Shown piece by piece: positions 41,875-53,601 of a stretch of DNA of 64,000 nucleotides; within the stretch, counting starts at the first letter, position 1; each line of letters opens with the position of its first letter. The translations under genes were made by a program, and so were the position numbers. Source of the stretch: Neoceratodus forsteri (lineage: Eukaryota > Chordata > Ceratodontiformes > Ceratodontidae); contig JADMNL010000028.1 of NCBI GenBank assembly GCA_016271365.2, positions 57,740,001-57,804,000 of the forward strand, read 5' to 3'. The notes below the pieces were generated by a model, which was not told where the DNA came from, ran no database searches, and saw only the letters and a list, made by a program, of their open reading frames with translations.

Positions 41875-42445
41875 TTCAGAAATTACAAACATATGAAGTT
41901 GCCAGCAGATAACAGCCTTCTGGTCTGGCAAGTCTGCTTGATTGTGCAGCTAGCAGCCCTTGTCCTGCAGCTGCCCCCTCCCCTCCCCCTGTGACATTTC
42001 CCCTTACCCTATCCCATCCCCTTTTGAAGCAGCCCACTGTCCTACAGGACACCACTTCTTCTGGCAATGCGTTCCACCCAGACACCACCCTCTCCATAAA
42101 AAAGTGTCTCCTCCTTTCCCTCTTGAACCTTCCCCTTCTAATCTCAGATTGTGTCCTTGAGTGTCCCTCCCCTTCTTAATTTCAAAAGCCCCTCTGTGCC
42201 CATCTTATTTATTCCCTTCATGTACTTGAAGGTTTCAATCATGTCCCAGCTATCCCTCCTCTCCTCCAGGGAGTACATGTTCAGCTCCCTCAGCCTGGTC
42301 TTCTAGGGTAAGTCCACTAACCCCTGGATCATTTTTGTTGCCCTGTCCTGCACCCCCTCCAGTAACCTAATGTCTTTCTTCAGGTATGGTTGCCAGTATT
42401 GCAAACAGTACTCCAGGTAGGGTCTAACAATAATATCCTTCTGGG
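41875..42445 (-). mobile_element. CR1-E, 3'-end fragment
   Basis: Minus-strand CR1: a degraded LLEGVQDRATKMI-type region (about 42330-42370), a YSLEERRDSW-like block, then MERVVSGWNALPEEVVSCRTVGCFKRGWD (41876-42097) and the 3' end with CTGTTATCTGCTGGCAACTTC at 41890-41920. It is 5' truncated near 42445. Confidence 0.85.
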
Positions 42446-43654
42446 CAGTTTAATTCTATGTGCATGGAATATATCCTATGTGTACAGAATGTAAATTATT
42501 GAGAAGCACTAGGGCCCTCTTTTTAATCCCTTATGGACTTCAACTCTGTTCAATAATTTTATTAACGGAATCCCAAGAGCAAACAACTGCTGGCCAACTC
42601 TAAGACTTTTAAAATACATAACTGTGATATGATAAACCACAGAAATCTCACAGATATGTAACAAGCCCAACAAATCAAAACACCAAGTCCACACTTCACT
42701 TAAAATGCAGAATTAATATCAGCACTCATCACTTCCTGAAGCCTGATCCACCACCACCACCTCCTCCACCACCACCAGTTCCTCATAAACCAGTGATTCG
42801 ACTAACACATCCCATTAAATGTCTGGCAAAGCACACAAGTCAGAGAGTACAGAGGTGGTGGACTGATTGGCCAGTGCTTTGTGATTCTTGTTCCAAGCAG
42901 TTACAAATGTAGTTTATATCAGGATATATAGAGATGAAAGCCCAGTTAGTGGCATGGAGATCACCCAGCCGGGCAGACAAGTCTAGCAACCTGAAGGACT
43001 ACTTTATAGATGTATAAAGGTTTTGGGAGAACTTTGGAACAGACTGTAAATCCTGCACAGACCGCAGGCCAATACAGTAGTTACTGAAAGTACCTGAGAC
43101 TTGGAGAAGCATACAGTATTTTAGATAAGAAACTAGCAGCCCAGCTCCAGAATTTAACACCTGTCCAAACTGGCATTCACACAGACAGAACAGAAGACAC
43201 CTCCAGCACCTTGTGATGCAGTGGGACCAGCACTTTAGTTCAAGTTTTTAATTATTCATTTTATGACAAACAGCTCACTATTTAACACACATAAAAAAGG
43301 TTGCACGTTGGCCTCCATTTCACTGACATTGCACAGTAAATGTATTTCATTACGTCCATCAATAATTCTCCATTTCCTATTGTACTTCAACAGTTTCAAA
43401 ATACAGAATTAGAATCATAAGACTTTGTCAGGACACATTGATTCATTACATTAAAAGTTCAAGAAGGCAACATTGTATGTATTGTATGTAGCTACTTTCA
43501 AGTTTCATTCCCCTTACCCTTAGTAAAATCCACGATTTGAAGTAGAGGCACAAAAGACTGCGTGTTTGCTTCCCAGATGGCATTATTTGCTGGGTTCGTT
43601 TGCATGATTGCACACATTAGTTTCAGCTAAACTGGGCTCTTTCGAATATGGCCT
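42446..43654. other. No recognised gene
   Basis: About 1.2 kb. A short CCACCA-rich stretch (42750-42780) is the only simple repeat. No LINE, SINE or tRNA signal seen. Confidence 0.5.
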
Positions 43655-44215
43655 CACCAAGATTACTGTGTACAATTCTGAGGCCGCACCTTCACAAAGA
43701 CATAGACAGGGTGGAGGTGGTCCAGAGAAGGGCAACTAAGATGGTGTAGGGTTTGCACCAGAAGACGTATGAAGAGAGATTGAAAGACCTCAATATGTAC
43801 TCACTGGAGGAAAGATGGGAGTGGGAGGACATGATGGAAACATTTAAGTACGTTAAAGGACATTAACAAGGTGGAGGGGGGAGACAGCTTCTATCGTAGG
43901 AATACAAGAACGAGGGGGCATGACATGAAATTGAAAGGGGGTAGGTTAAAGGGTAATGTGAGGAAGATTTTCTTCATGGAGAGGGTGGTGGACACATGGA
44001 ACAGTCTGCCACAGGAGGTGGTGGGAGTGAGCACAGTGAAGGGATTTAATCATGCCTGGGACAGGAATAAGAGAACCTTACAGGCGGGGAGGAGTGGTGA
44101 TAAACCATGCCCAGTTAGGGTCACAGGCTGCAAACCAAGTGTAGGGCTAAAGGGCAGTCTAGATGGGCCTAGTGGTCCTTATCTGCCGACAATTTCTATG
44201 TTTCTATATTCCATG
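43655..44215 (+). mobile_element. CR1-F, 3'-end fragment, plus strand
   Basis: Plus-strand CR1 C-terminal region: a LRPHLHKDIDRVEVVQRR-like stretch (43680-43735), a KTYEERLKDLNMYSLEE stretch (43765-43815) and a frame (43871-44239) with RKIFFMERVVDTWNSLPQEVV. The 3' end GGTCCTTATCTGCCGACAATTTCTATGTTTCTAT carries two TTTCTATG octamers. It has the opposite orientation to the cluster on its left, so it is an independent insertion. Confidence 0.9.
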
Positions 44216-44264
44216 TGTCTTATGGGCTGTGCTTCTTAATGGCCCAAAGGTGGATTGACTGATG

Positions 44265-44599
44265 ATGATGATGATTGTATCAACAAGAAAGTTAATGCAA
44301 TCAGCTTTGGTCTGTATTCTAGCTACTAGTAGTGGACAGTGATCCTGGTGTTTTTCTGTTTATTTGTTTTTACCCTCTTTCTCCTTGTATCCACAAAAAA
44401 ATCAGGATCGATGTCCACTCTTAATATGGCTAGCAAGGACTCAGGAGGATAGACACAGACAGAAGTTGATTCCCCTGTTATTGGCATTTAGCAACAGAGT
44501 TCCTGTCTCCTTTTCCGAAAACCTACAGCTAGCCCAGAACAGTTGTGTAAACTTATTTATTTACTAGTCTTTGAATTAACTGTTACGCACTATGGGGTG
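44265..44599 (+). repeat. Local duplication, copy 1
   Basis: Contains aatgcaatcagcttt, ctagctactagtagtgg, TTTTTACCCTCTTTCTCC, gatgtccact, ggctagcaa, gacacagacagaag and a region rich in AACCTACAGC. The same landmarks recur in order at 44620-44810 and, after the hAT-like insertion, at 47849-48000. The two copies therefore form a direct duplication of roughly 340 bp. Confidence 0.75.
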
Positions 44600-44810
44600 A
44601 GGACAATAACCAACAACAAGAAATGTAATGCAATCAGCATCTGTCTGTGTCCTAGCTACTAGTAGTAGTGGACAGCTATCCGGTTGTGTTTTTTGTTTGT
44701 TTGTTTTTTACCATCTTTCTCCTTGTAGCCCCCAAAAAGTCATGATTGATGTCCACTAATAATGGCTAGCAAAGAGGACAGACACAGACAGAAGCTGATC
44801 CCCTTCCCAC
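44600..44810 (+). repeat. Local duplication, copy 2, left part
   Basis: Matches 44275-44475 landmark by landmark (aatgcaatcagc, ctagctactagtag, CATCTTTCTCCTTGTAG, gatgtccactaataatggctagcaa, gacacagacagaagctgat). Similarity stops at the hAT-like element and resumes to its right, which independently confirms that element's borders. Confidence 0.8.
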
Positions 44811-44898
44811 CATAGGTGCAGACTACAGGGGGACTTAAGGGCTAAAGCCCCCCCAGGAAGCTAAAGTGGAGACTCTGCCCCCCCCAGCCAGAGACATG

Positions 44899-44901
<3 letters not shown>

Positions 44902-44946
<45 letters not shown>
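44902..44946. repeat. (GT)n microsatellite
   Basis: About 22 uninterrupted GT dinucleotides, the longest in the window, just inside the left end of the hAT-like element. Confidence 0.97.
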
Positions 44947-44947
<1 letters not shown>

Positions 44948-46672
44948 AAGGCTGGGCAACCAAACATAATTTTTTCCCCATGCTGGAGGCTGGAGCACAT
45001 GGGCCAGTGGTGGGGGGGTCAGGTCGGGTCACACTCTCTCAGCAGTGCAATTTCATTTGTTTGGAAGTCTGGGAGGGACATTAAATATTAATCTAGATTG
45101 GTCATTGGTGGAAGTTGGAGCCAGTGGTTGGGAGGACAGTTACGCGGTGGCCAGGGCTCAAGCACATATGTGCGGCATTCGGCATGAGCACAAGTGGCCA
45201 GCTGCAGTACCGGTTTTGGCACCATTGCCACTATCTGCCATTTGTTTTTCTCAGACATGCATTTGGTAGGTAGTAGTCAGTACTAGAGGAGCCAGGAGCC
45301 ACGGTCAGTCATGGTCAGTCTTGTCAGAGTCAGTCTCGGTCAGCACCATGCACGAGTGGAGCAACTCGTGAGCGACAGACTAGGCCTGGCACTGTGAGAG
45401 CAGCAGGAAGGTCCAGGAGATGATCCATGATTGGAGGGACTCTAGAGGAGTGAGGACTCAGAGGACACCAGAGGTACAAGTTTAAAGTTTTGGAGAGGTA
45501 TAAAGTGAACATTTTTAAAGGCAAGCAGAACTAAAGGCACACAATTTCTTTGAGTTGGGGACTACTTTTGAGAGAGGTGCAGAAGAAGAGTTCAAATTTT
45601 AAGGGGTGCAGGGGTAATAAAGGGCAGCACTTGGGAGAGGAAAGGGTATAGGTAAAAATATTTGGAACAATGCGTAGATGAGTTGAACATATTGGCAAAG
45701 AGGAATCGATTGTAGTCTAACATGATGCATGGCGAGTGTTACAAATTAGAAACAGATGCAGAGCAAAACAGCATACTGTATTTTGGAAGGATTATAAGGG
45801 CAGAGGTACAAATTCTGTGAGGAGAACCTAATACAGATCAGATGCATGAATTTCAGGAATGTAGGAGCACTCAGAAAAAGGGGTGAATCCAGCTAGCATA
45901 CAGACATAGAGAGCCACAGGACCATGACCTGATTAATTTGGGCACCCATTATCTGGGTAAATATTGTTCCCTAGAATTACTGCAGAGACCCAATTGTGTC
46001 AGCAGTGAGGGGCGAGGACTGATCCCTTTAACCAGGTGAGCTTTCTAAACTAAGAAGACGAAAGTAATTTGGGGGAGTCATACTGCATAAAACGTCAGAC
46101 TTTTATAAATGATTGTATTCTGGTGTATCTGATTTTGTATGTAATTATCCACAACGCTAAAGGCAAGCTGTGTAGGGGTGTCCTGCTCAATGTACAAATA
46201 AAAGGAGTGATGGGATCCTAACTGATGGGTTTACTATGTCTTTAGGTCACTTCCCAAACTGGAATGAATGCAGGCTTTCAGTTTTTGGATATTTTTTTTG
46301 CAATGTTGTCTTGTTCCTTGGGGATGTTCAGTACAGCTGGGCTGGACAGGATGGTTCTCCTCTTTAAAAGCAGAGGGGTGGCTAGAAGTTACTAAGTTAA
46401 TAACATCACCAGTGACTTTAAAGGGTGATTGAAGCCAGTGGAGCTAAAATGCTAAAAATCCGTCTAGTCAGACAGTGCTAAAATTGTTCATCTCTGTGTG
46501 TTGCTGCTTTTTGACACAAGTGGTATCCAGTTGTGTCATTTCACCAGAATCTGAGTTTAGGAGGGAACTGGCCTGACATATGCACAGTATCTTTTTTATT
46601 TAAATACAAATTCACATCAAAACTCCCTCTGGCCTACAGTATTAGTATGTAAGACTTGCCCCCTCCCCCATT

Positions 46673-47356
46673 GCCTCACCTTCCTAATATATATCAGAAG
46701 AACTAGCCTACAATAGGATTATTATGCTTAAGCAATAAGGTATGACAGGGTGTGTGTTATCATGTAATAACATCACTGTTGGGATGGGTTGAAGCACGAG
46801 GTGAAGCCGAGTGCTTCCACCATCCCAGGAGTGACGTTATTACACAATAACATACACCCTGGAGTGCCTTATTGCTATTATACAATGGCTCAATGTTATA
46901 CAAAATAAAAAAATACTTAAAAAATGTTTTTATTAGATTTTTAGTGAGTTTATTAAGAGAAGAAGAAACAAAAGCTAAAGGTGCTCCATGATGACAGCCA
47001 GCAAAGCTAATGCTAATCAATGACAGTGATGTTATACGGCAATATCATCACTGTCTCAGGCATACACTGGCCAATCAGAATCCAGGATTATTTCTTGCCA
47101 TTTTATAATTTTTATTAAAACATGGGCAGGGATACAGCTCAGGGAGAGTGGATTATTAATGGGGCAAGGCCACAAGGGGGTTGGGGATGAGTCTCCATTC
47201 TGTTTGGCCTGTAATCTCCTGAACCCCTAACCCTTGTGGCCTTGCCCCATTATTAATCCACCCTCTCTCAGCCAAGTCTCTGCCCATGTTTTAGAAAGCA
47301 TAATAATCCTATTGTAGGCTAGTTTTTCTGATGTATTTAATTGGAAGGTGAGGTGG
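46673..47356. mobile_element. Foldback element with nested hairpins
   Basis: The outer arms 46673-46729 and 47298-47356 are imperfect reverse complements over about 57 bases. The best core is ctagcctacaataggattat, exact on both sides. Inside lie a palindrome at 46733-46874, a small hairpin at 47032-47055 (gacagtgatg with its partner), and a long hairpin at 47123-47292 (stem over 60 bases, including gtggattattaatggggcaa). Such structure is typical of MITE/foldback DNA elements. No coding capacity. Confidence 0.8.
46733..46874. mobile_element. Palindromic MITE, copy 1 (caataaggYatg family)
   Basis: Ends caataaggtatg and, reversed, caataaggcact. The arms continue through gttattacatg-like sequence to a central hairpin, gaagcac..gtgcttc, around aggtgaagccga. 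A second member lies at 53458-53601 with the same termini and a related centre. Confidence 0.75.
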
Positions 47357-47848
47357 CCAGGGTGTGCAAAGTGTAAGGTCCAAACTGAGTCTGAAGCTGA
47401 GTTGTGTTTTACTACTAATTAAATGCCTGCCTCCATGAAGTCTGAGCATAACTGTGGTCATAATTTAAGTTGGCAATGAATGATTCATGAACGATCAGCC
47501 AATCAAACAGACATATAGAAGTTAGCAGCTGCAAGCACATGGAATTCCCATCGCTTGTACAGTGTTGGCTCTATGTACGGTATGTGGGCTTGCATTTTTA
47601 GCTGGAAGTTTGAAACTAGCATGCTGTTTTGAATAATGAGGAGTCAGAATGCCCTGCAGGAAAGTAGGCACATTTGGATACTGTGCTGTGTTTTAAATTG
47701 TGTTTTATACTGTGCAATCTCTTCAGTATGACCCTCAAAATGCATCACAGAACACCAAAAAGCCCAGAACTTCTGGGGGCCTCAGTGGCCCCAGACTCAG
47801 CCAGTAGTTGAGCTCCCTCCCCAGGAAAAATAAAAGTTGGCGCCTATG

Positions 47849-48035
47849 CTCCCCACTGGCATTCGCATTTAGCATCAGGGTTTCTGTCCAGTACTGTTTT
47901 TTCTACCCCTTTATCCAAAAACCTGCAGCCAGACCAGAACTTGTGCAAACTACACAAAAAACTACAGCCAGGACTTCTGCAAACATAGTAAAACCTGCAG
48001 CCAGAACTTGACTTCTTGTGCAAGCTTAGTGGTTT
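47849..48035 (+). repeat. Local duplication, copy 2, right part
   Basis: Continues copy 2 to the right of the hAT-like element: ctggcattcgcatttagcatcagggtttctgtc parallels ttattggcatttagcaacagagttcctgtc at 44478. AAAACCTGCAGCCAGACCAGAAC parallels AAAACCTACAGCTAGCCCAGAAC. It includes a short internal repeat of ctRcagccaga. Confidence 0.75.
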
Positions 48036-51000
48036 AATTTAATTTGAATAAATGATTATGCTGGACTCTGTGCTGATGAACTGACTGACTCCTCGGTGTC
48101 TAGGGTTACCACCTTCATGAAGATCAAAGTGGGTCATTTCATAAAGAAACCCGATTTTGCAGCCTTATACCTCACAATGCACCCAGGGTCTTGATAATCC
48201 CCAATACCCGCACACCCTGTTGTAGGTTATTGCTTACATATGTAATGTCAATTAATGCAACGGATTTTTCTCTAAATAATCACAACTATGCCGAAGTGTT
48301 GCAGTTTTTTTAGTTGTTCATGTTGTTTGCTATCATTTAAAATATTTGGGTTAAGGTACTGTATCCTAGTTTTCAACAATTTCTAGAGGAACACAAGAAA
48401 ATATTTCTTGTCTTATAAAATCAGACATTTAAAATTTTTTGGTAGCATAGATATTTTAATATTTACTCTCCCTATTAAGGTCCATGGTAATGAAATCCAT
48501 CTTTCAAGATCTTTGGAAATATTTAGTAAGGCTGCCACACCACATAGGGAACACTCACCCCTTGAGTCTGCATGAACCACAATTGGCTAATACATACAAA
48601 CTCAGTAAAGAGGGTTAGGAAGTATGACTGTTGTTAGCAGTTGGTGGTACACCGATGATTACAGAACAGGCTGCACCTTTCAACATTTCTTCACCAAGTT
48701 CAAGATGTGTGAAAAATTAGCAACATTTGTGACATCATCAAACATGGCACTGCAAACTCAGAACACTATGGCTATCACTGCACTAATGTCCATGTTTGCT
48801 AATAACGGAGCATAATGGAATATTATGAATTTCTGCTTTAAAAAATCAGTGAGAAATGCAGAATATCACCTTCTCATGTGGGGCAAAGGATTCTGAGAGA
48901 TAAAATAAGTAGTGTACCACCAGGCTCCGAATGTGTGATAGTTGAGATGGCTGAGAGCTATGGGGCAGACAGTCCCCTATGGGGATGTTGTGTGTGTGGG
49001 GTGGGGGGATAAGAGTAATTTTTACATACACGGACACCACCACCAATTCCTAAGATGTGCTAACAGTTGAATGTAGCTCACCTCCTTAACCTCCTTAATA
49101 CCAGCAGCTGCAGCACCATTCCATCCCAGTGACTGAGCAACTTACCAACCAAGTGGAGAAGTGGGGTCTGGAGAGTAGACCGATGGTAGACCACCACCCT
49201 GCCTGATGACAGACCACTGGAGGACTCAAAGCATGATGAGGAGGAGAGGCTGCCAGGCGGGGTCCCGTCAATCGATCATTCAACTCTGTTTTTTGGTTTT
49301 GTTGTGCAGCTCGCCGGTGCAGAATACTGGGGACTCGAGTCAGGATGGCCCAAGCCAGGAGTGCCTGACTCCAGTAAAGGAAGCAGGAAGGTCCAGTTCT
49401 GGGAAGGTCCCTCTCTGCTAGTCTGTCTGTTGCTCCACACTGTATGACATGCTAAAATGAAAACTACCGACTGCTTGACTATAAAACTGAGCAGTGGTCC
49501 TCATCACATGACCTGATGACCATGTGGAGCGGGGAAGGGGCTGACACATCTGTATATCCATACCCACCCACTCTGTCTCTCAGTACTGGCTTACTAGTTG
49601 GGGGGAGGGAGGCTGTCTCTCACTGCCACTGCCAGATTTCAGCCTTTTCAGCAATGAATGGGATGGGACCCAGTCGGGCCCTCTTGCCACTGTGGGGACT
49701 GGCACCATGACACCATTGGCACCATTGTAACTCTGCTACTGCTCATCACCCTCCTCTAGGTCTTACATCATTTGAAAACAACAGGTCTCTGATAAGCTAT
49801 GGTGCCAGTAGCTTATAGCCCAGTTTCATATAAGAATAATGAAACAATATATATCAGAGGACCCAAAATTCTATACCCGAAGGGAGGACTCACTACACTG
49901 ATCCTCCTATCCCCACTGATACATCTGTCTCTATAGGGAACTATTAATTTACTAAGATATTTCTGAAGCTGCCTGCTTCTGCTAGAGTGAGAAAAGCTGC
50001 CTGTTTCTGCTGGAACGAGAATGCCATTCCAATTGTAGTTTCGGAATGCTGTCTGTGAATAGCAGGATGTGTTCTATAGAAATTCAGAGCACTGCTTCGA
50101 ACAATGCAGGATTTCCTTTCACAGAGCTTCAGACACAGCAAAAAATGGCTTCTAAGTGAGCTACTAGGTGTGTGTAAACTGGGTGACATCACACTGTAGT
50201 ATGTGACATCACTACGTCTACAAGAACACACCCAGTGGTGTATGTCCTTGCAACGGTACGAAAAACTAAAGCAAAAGAAGAGGGACGTACCTAACTGAAA
50301 GAAGAAGGCACAATCCCATGCTGGCAAACTGCCAGTAATTGCCAACTTCCTGCATGGCTCCACAGAGCCAAGAAAATTGCACTTCCAGTGCGTACAAAGA
50401 AAGAAAACACTACAAGTGCTGTAAGCCAGATAAGAAACCTGACCAATAGCCCTACACAATAGAAGAGAACACAAACAGAGCTTCCAAAAACACATACCAG
50501 CTCCAACAGAGCTTCAGACAAAGAAACAGCAGACAGCCCAGCTTCACAAACAAAAATCACTCCACACTATATTTAGATCCCCAAGATGGAGCCCCAGCTA
50601 AGGGACAAGGGAGGGAAGGGCCGACATCCAATAGCACAGTACGGAAAAGGAGAGAGTAGACAAATAGAAATGGTAAAGGGTCCTTTGCCAATCTGTGACC
50701 CCCCCAAAAAAAAAACGTAAGTTAAATTACTTACCTGAGGCACTTGGGAAGTGTAGCCGGAGACCTGAACTGACCTATACTAAGGCAGTGGCAGTTGATC
50801 CCCAATCCATCCACAAAGACACTGGAAAATGGAGAAAAAACTGTTGCAGGTTATTCAATTCGAAAGCTGCAGCTTAACATGCATGATTTCTCAATTTTGG
50901 GGTGCTCCCTGTCACCAGGCAGCCCCAACTTGCTCTACACTGTGCAGTCTTGACAATAAAATAACAAATTAGCATAATCTTCTTCAAAGAGACTCTTCTA

Positions 51001-51356
51001 TGCTGTTTGCACCTTAGTGGCACAGCAAAGACTGGAGAGTCTTTGCTATTTGGAATGTTCATGTGCTCAGGGTTCTATGCTGATTCACAGCTGTGGGCTG
51101 TGTCACTACCCCTCGTAGGGGTACACATTATCCATATATATTAACTCCCCACAGACAACATGGAATGGTACAGACAAAAGAATAGCACATCAGAGGAGAG
51201 GACAGCATTTCACGGAAGAGGCAAAAGTACTTTAGTGCACATATATTTAAAATGGTGCCCTGCCACTTTTAATTAGATCTGCCATAACCGAGGCTGTCTA
51301 GTGGATGGTTATAGAACCATTTCACTTTGCTCCTTTTGGCTCCATATGACACTCAT
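48036..51356. other. No recognised gene; unassigned DNA
   Basis: About 3.3 kb without LINE, SINE or tRNA signal. A 183-codon minus-strand frame (49944-50495) is Cys/Ser/Phe-rich with no motif. A short direct repeat of gctgcctgYttctgctRgaRYgagaa occurs at about 49970-50025. Possibly single-copy or very old repeat DNA. Confidence 0.45.
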
Positions 51357-51720
51357 CTAGGGCCAGATTTTCAAAGACCCTCGGAATTGCACTGGTTCAG
51401 GAAAAATTTGTGCAAGTGGGTCCTCACTTGCAGAGTCACAGTTTTTCCTGCATGCACCAGATTTTCCAAAAAGGAGACTTTTATGGCCGGCTCCACGATT
51501 TATGGCAGCTTGCCACCATTTTTTTTTTGCACAGTTGTGCCAAAATGTAATTCCTGGTTGAACCAAGTGTAGCATCCTTCACAGCTGTGCTTGCCACCCA
51601 TGAGGAACACAGGCTAAAACTAGGACTGTCTGCTGGGGACATGATTTTACACACCATTGAACTGCGGCATTGGACTTAGTCCCATGGCTGTTTTTGGCCG
51701 TATGAAAATCTGGCCCCTAG
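51357..51720. mobile_element. MITE with perfect 18-bp terminal inverted repeats
   Basis: The left end ctaggggccagattttca (51357-51374) is exactly mirrored at 51703-51720. The 364-bp interior lacks coding capacity. The outermost CTAG may be a 4-bp target duplication that is itself palindromic, or part of the inverted repeat; the sequence alone cannot decide. Similar GGCCAGATTTTCA-ended repeats are common in some reptile and amphibian genomes, from general knowledge. Confidence 0.8.
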
Positions 51721-53457
51721 ATGGTAATTAGAAGTCTTGAATGTCTCGATATATTCTTCAAGCTAGAAAGCAATTAAGACCAGTATCATGTGTTAAACAC
51801 TGTAGAATACTTCAGGATAAACTATTTCCATACAGAAGTAGCAGAATCAGGCAGGTGAGAAGTATGAAGTTCTCACCAGTGTACATTAATACCCCATGCA
51901 ACTTCTGCCTCCCAGAACACAAAGCTGTTTCCTTGTTCTGAACATACCTGACGTAACCTGCTGGAAGTGTTATGATTTGGACTGCTGAACCACTTCACCA
52001 GCTCATTACTGTGAACTGCTAATTAACTCACTGTTATGAAGTCTATAAGGTGGAAACAACGTGACACGATACAATACAGTTTCTTTTTTAAACAAATGGA
52101 AAAAAAAAGACTACAATTGTTGCTGTACCTTTTGTTTTGGAGAAATTTCCATAGGGTGTTAGAAACTTCGTCAAGTAAGTCTTTGCATAATCAGTTTGCC
52201 TCAAATACTTGCCCCAAGTATTACATTGTTGACCTTTAAAGCTAATTATATCTCCTGTCATTTGCAATGAAATGCAGTAAGCCTGTCTCTGCTACGAAAT
52301 GTTATTTAGTCTAGAGCAGTGTATGAAAGTAATGTGAAATTTAAGCAATACTCCCTGATGTGGCAGTCTGTACCTTCACATAATGGCTGGTGAACGCAAT
52401 TATATACCCTGAGCCAAAACAGATGTCAAGGGCAATTATACAAAGGGTCTGAGAAATGGAGCTTTCTGATTGGCTGTAAGTGTCATATCAGCCTTATGTT
52501 AATCTGTTATTAACTTACATGTACAGCCTTACTGCATGCTGAGCAAGGTATAACGCTATTTAAGGATGTTCCCTGGTGTTTCAGCAACCCCATGTCAAAG
52601 TCATCATTTTTGCCCAGTACATGAGAGTCATCTAAATATTTGGAAATCCACAACAAAAAACATGGGTTGTCAGACTTGTTTGTAAATTACATTGATAAGA
52701 CTTTATCCCCCCTAATGGAAAACATCAGAAAGGAGACAGATTGTTTTATGTAGTTATAACGGCAATATTTTAGAAGTCAACATGAGTGTGAAAGAAAAAA
52801 TGAGACAAGCAGCCATCATTTGTCATGATGCTTGCTTCATTTTTTCCACAAATGCAACACTAGAGAGTACATTACTAATAATATGACACCCTCTTCAACT
52901 GACATTTCCCAAAAAGAGGAAATATTTGTATGCTTTTTATACAGAAAACCATTCCAAACCCATACCATTTTCATCTAACCTTTTTGATAGATGTAGAGTA
53001 TGGTTATGAATATAGAAAAAGAAAAAAATAGAGGGGTTGCCGTGCTTCTTTTGGTCAGATCTGCTTTCAAAGTTGCAATTTCAGAGGTGGTCATCTCAGG
53101 ACAAAAATAATTGAAACATCTCAATAAAAAATCAAACTTACAAGAAAGCTATTCAAACAATTCAAAGGTACGTGCAAAATAGCAAGGACTTTAACATAAA
53201 ATAAACAGTGTAACCAAAGACAGACATATGTACAGTAAAGTGCATTGAATGATGCCAACTGCTGCAATTCGGTGAGCTAATTTCCTTGCTACCATCCTAT
53301 ATATATTCTTAGCTGGACATGACATCATAGGATAAATCATTATTCTAATAATGCTTCCATATATTTAAGAATGTATTTGTGCCAGAAAACAACCTGGAAA
53401 ACTTTTTCAAGTGCGTCAGAAAAATGGGAATTTGAAACACCAGGGAACGTCTTTAAG
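51721..53457. other. No recognised gene
   Basis: AT-rich, about 1.7 kb, frames below 70 codons, no repeat family recognised. Confidence 0.5.
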
Positions 53458-53601
53458 CAATAAGGCATGATCAGGGGTTATGTTAATGGTCTGGTAATCA
53501 CCCTCTAGAGGTGTGTTGTGGCATGAGGCATAGCCAAGTGCCACATGCCCCTAGAGGGTGAATAACTGACCATTAACATAACTTCTGGGCATGCCTTATT
53601 G
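53458..53601. mobile_element. Palindromic MITE, copy 2 (caataaggYatg family)
   Basis: Termini caataaggcatg (53458-53469) and its exact reverse complement (53590-53601). The arms gttatgttaatggt and caccctctagagg pair with accattaacataac and cctctagagggtg-like sequence. The centre gtggcatgaggcatagccaagtgccac forms a further hairpin. It is closely related in design to 46733-46874. Confidence 0.85.

Larger units (their letters stand above)
44811..47848. mobile_element. hAT-like non-autonomous DNA transposon (3.04 kb) with 8-bp target duplication
   Basis: Left terminus CATAGGTGCAGAC and right terminus (reverse complement) CATAGGCGCCAAC form terminal inverted repeats matching at 11 of 13 positions. 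They are flanked by cttcccac (44803-44810) and ctccccac (47849-47856), an 8-bp duplication with one mismatch, the size expected for hAT. The duplicated host sequence runs continuously across the site when the element is removed. No transposase motif was recognised inside. The interior holds a long (GT)n run, a GTCAGTC-rich stretch (45300-45345) and several palindromes, so the element has probably grown by further insertions. Confidence 0.8.

Noticed and set aside
49944..50495. 183-codon minus-strand frame, possible secreted Cys-rich protein
   Set aside because: No consistent signal peptide start, irregular Cys spacing, a short direct repeat near its end, and no gene context. A transcript or homologous protein would be needed to revive it.
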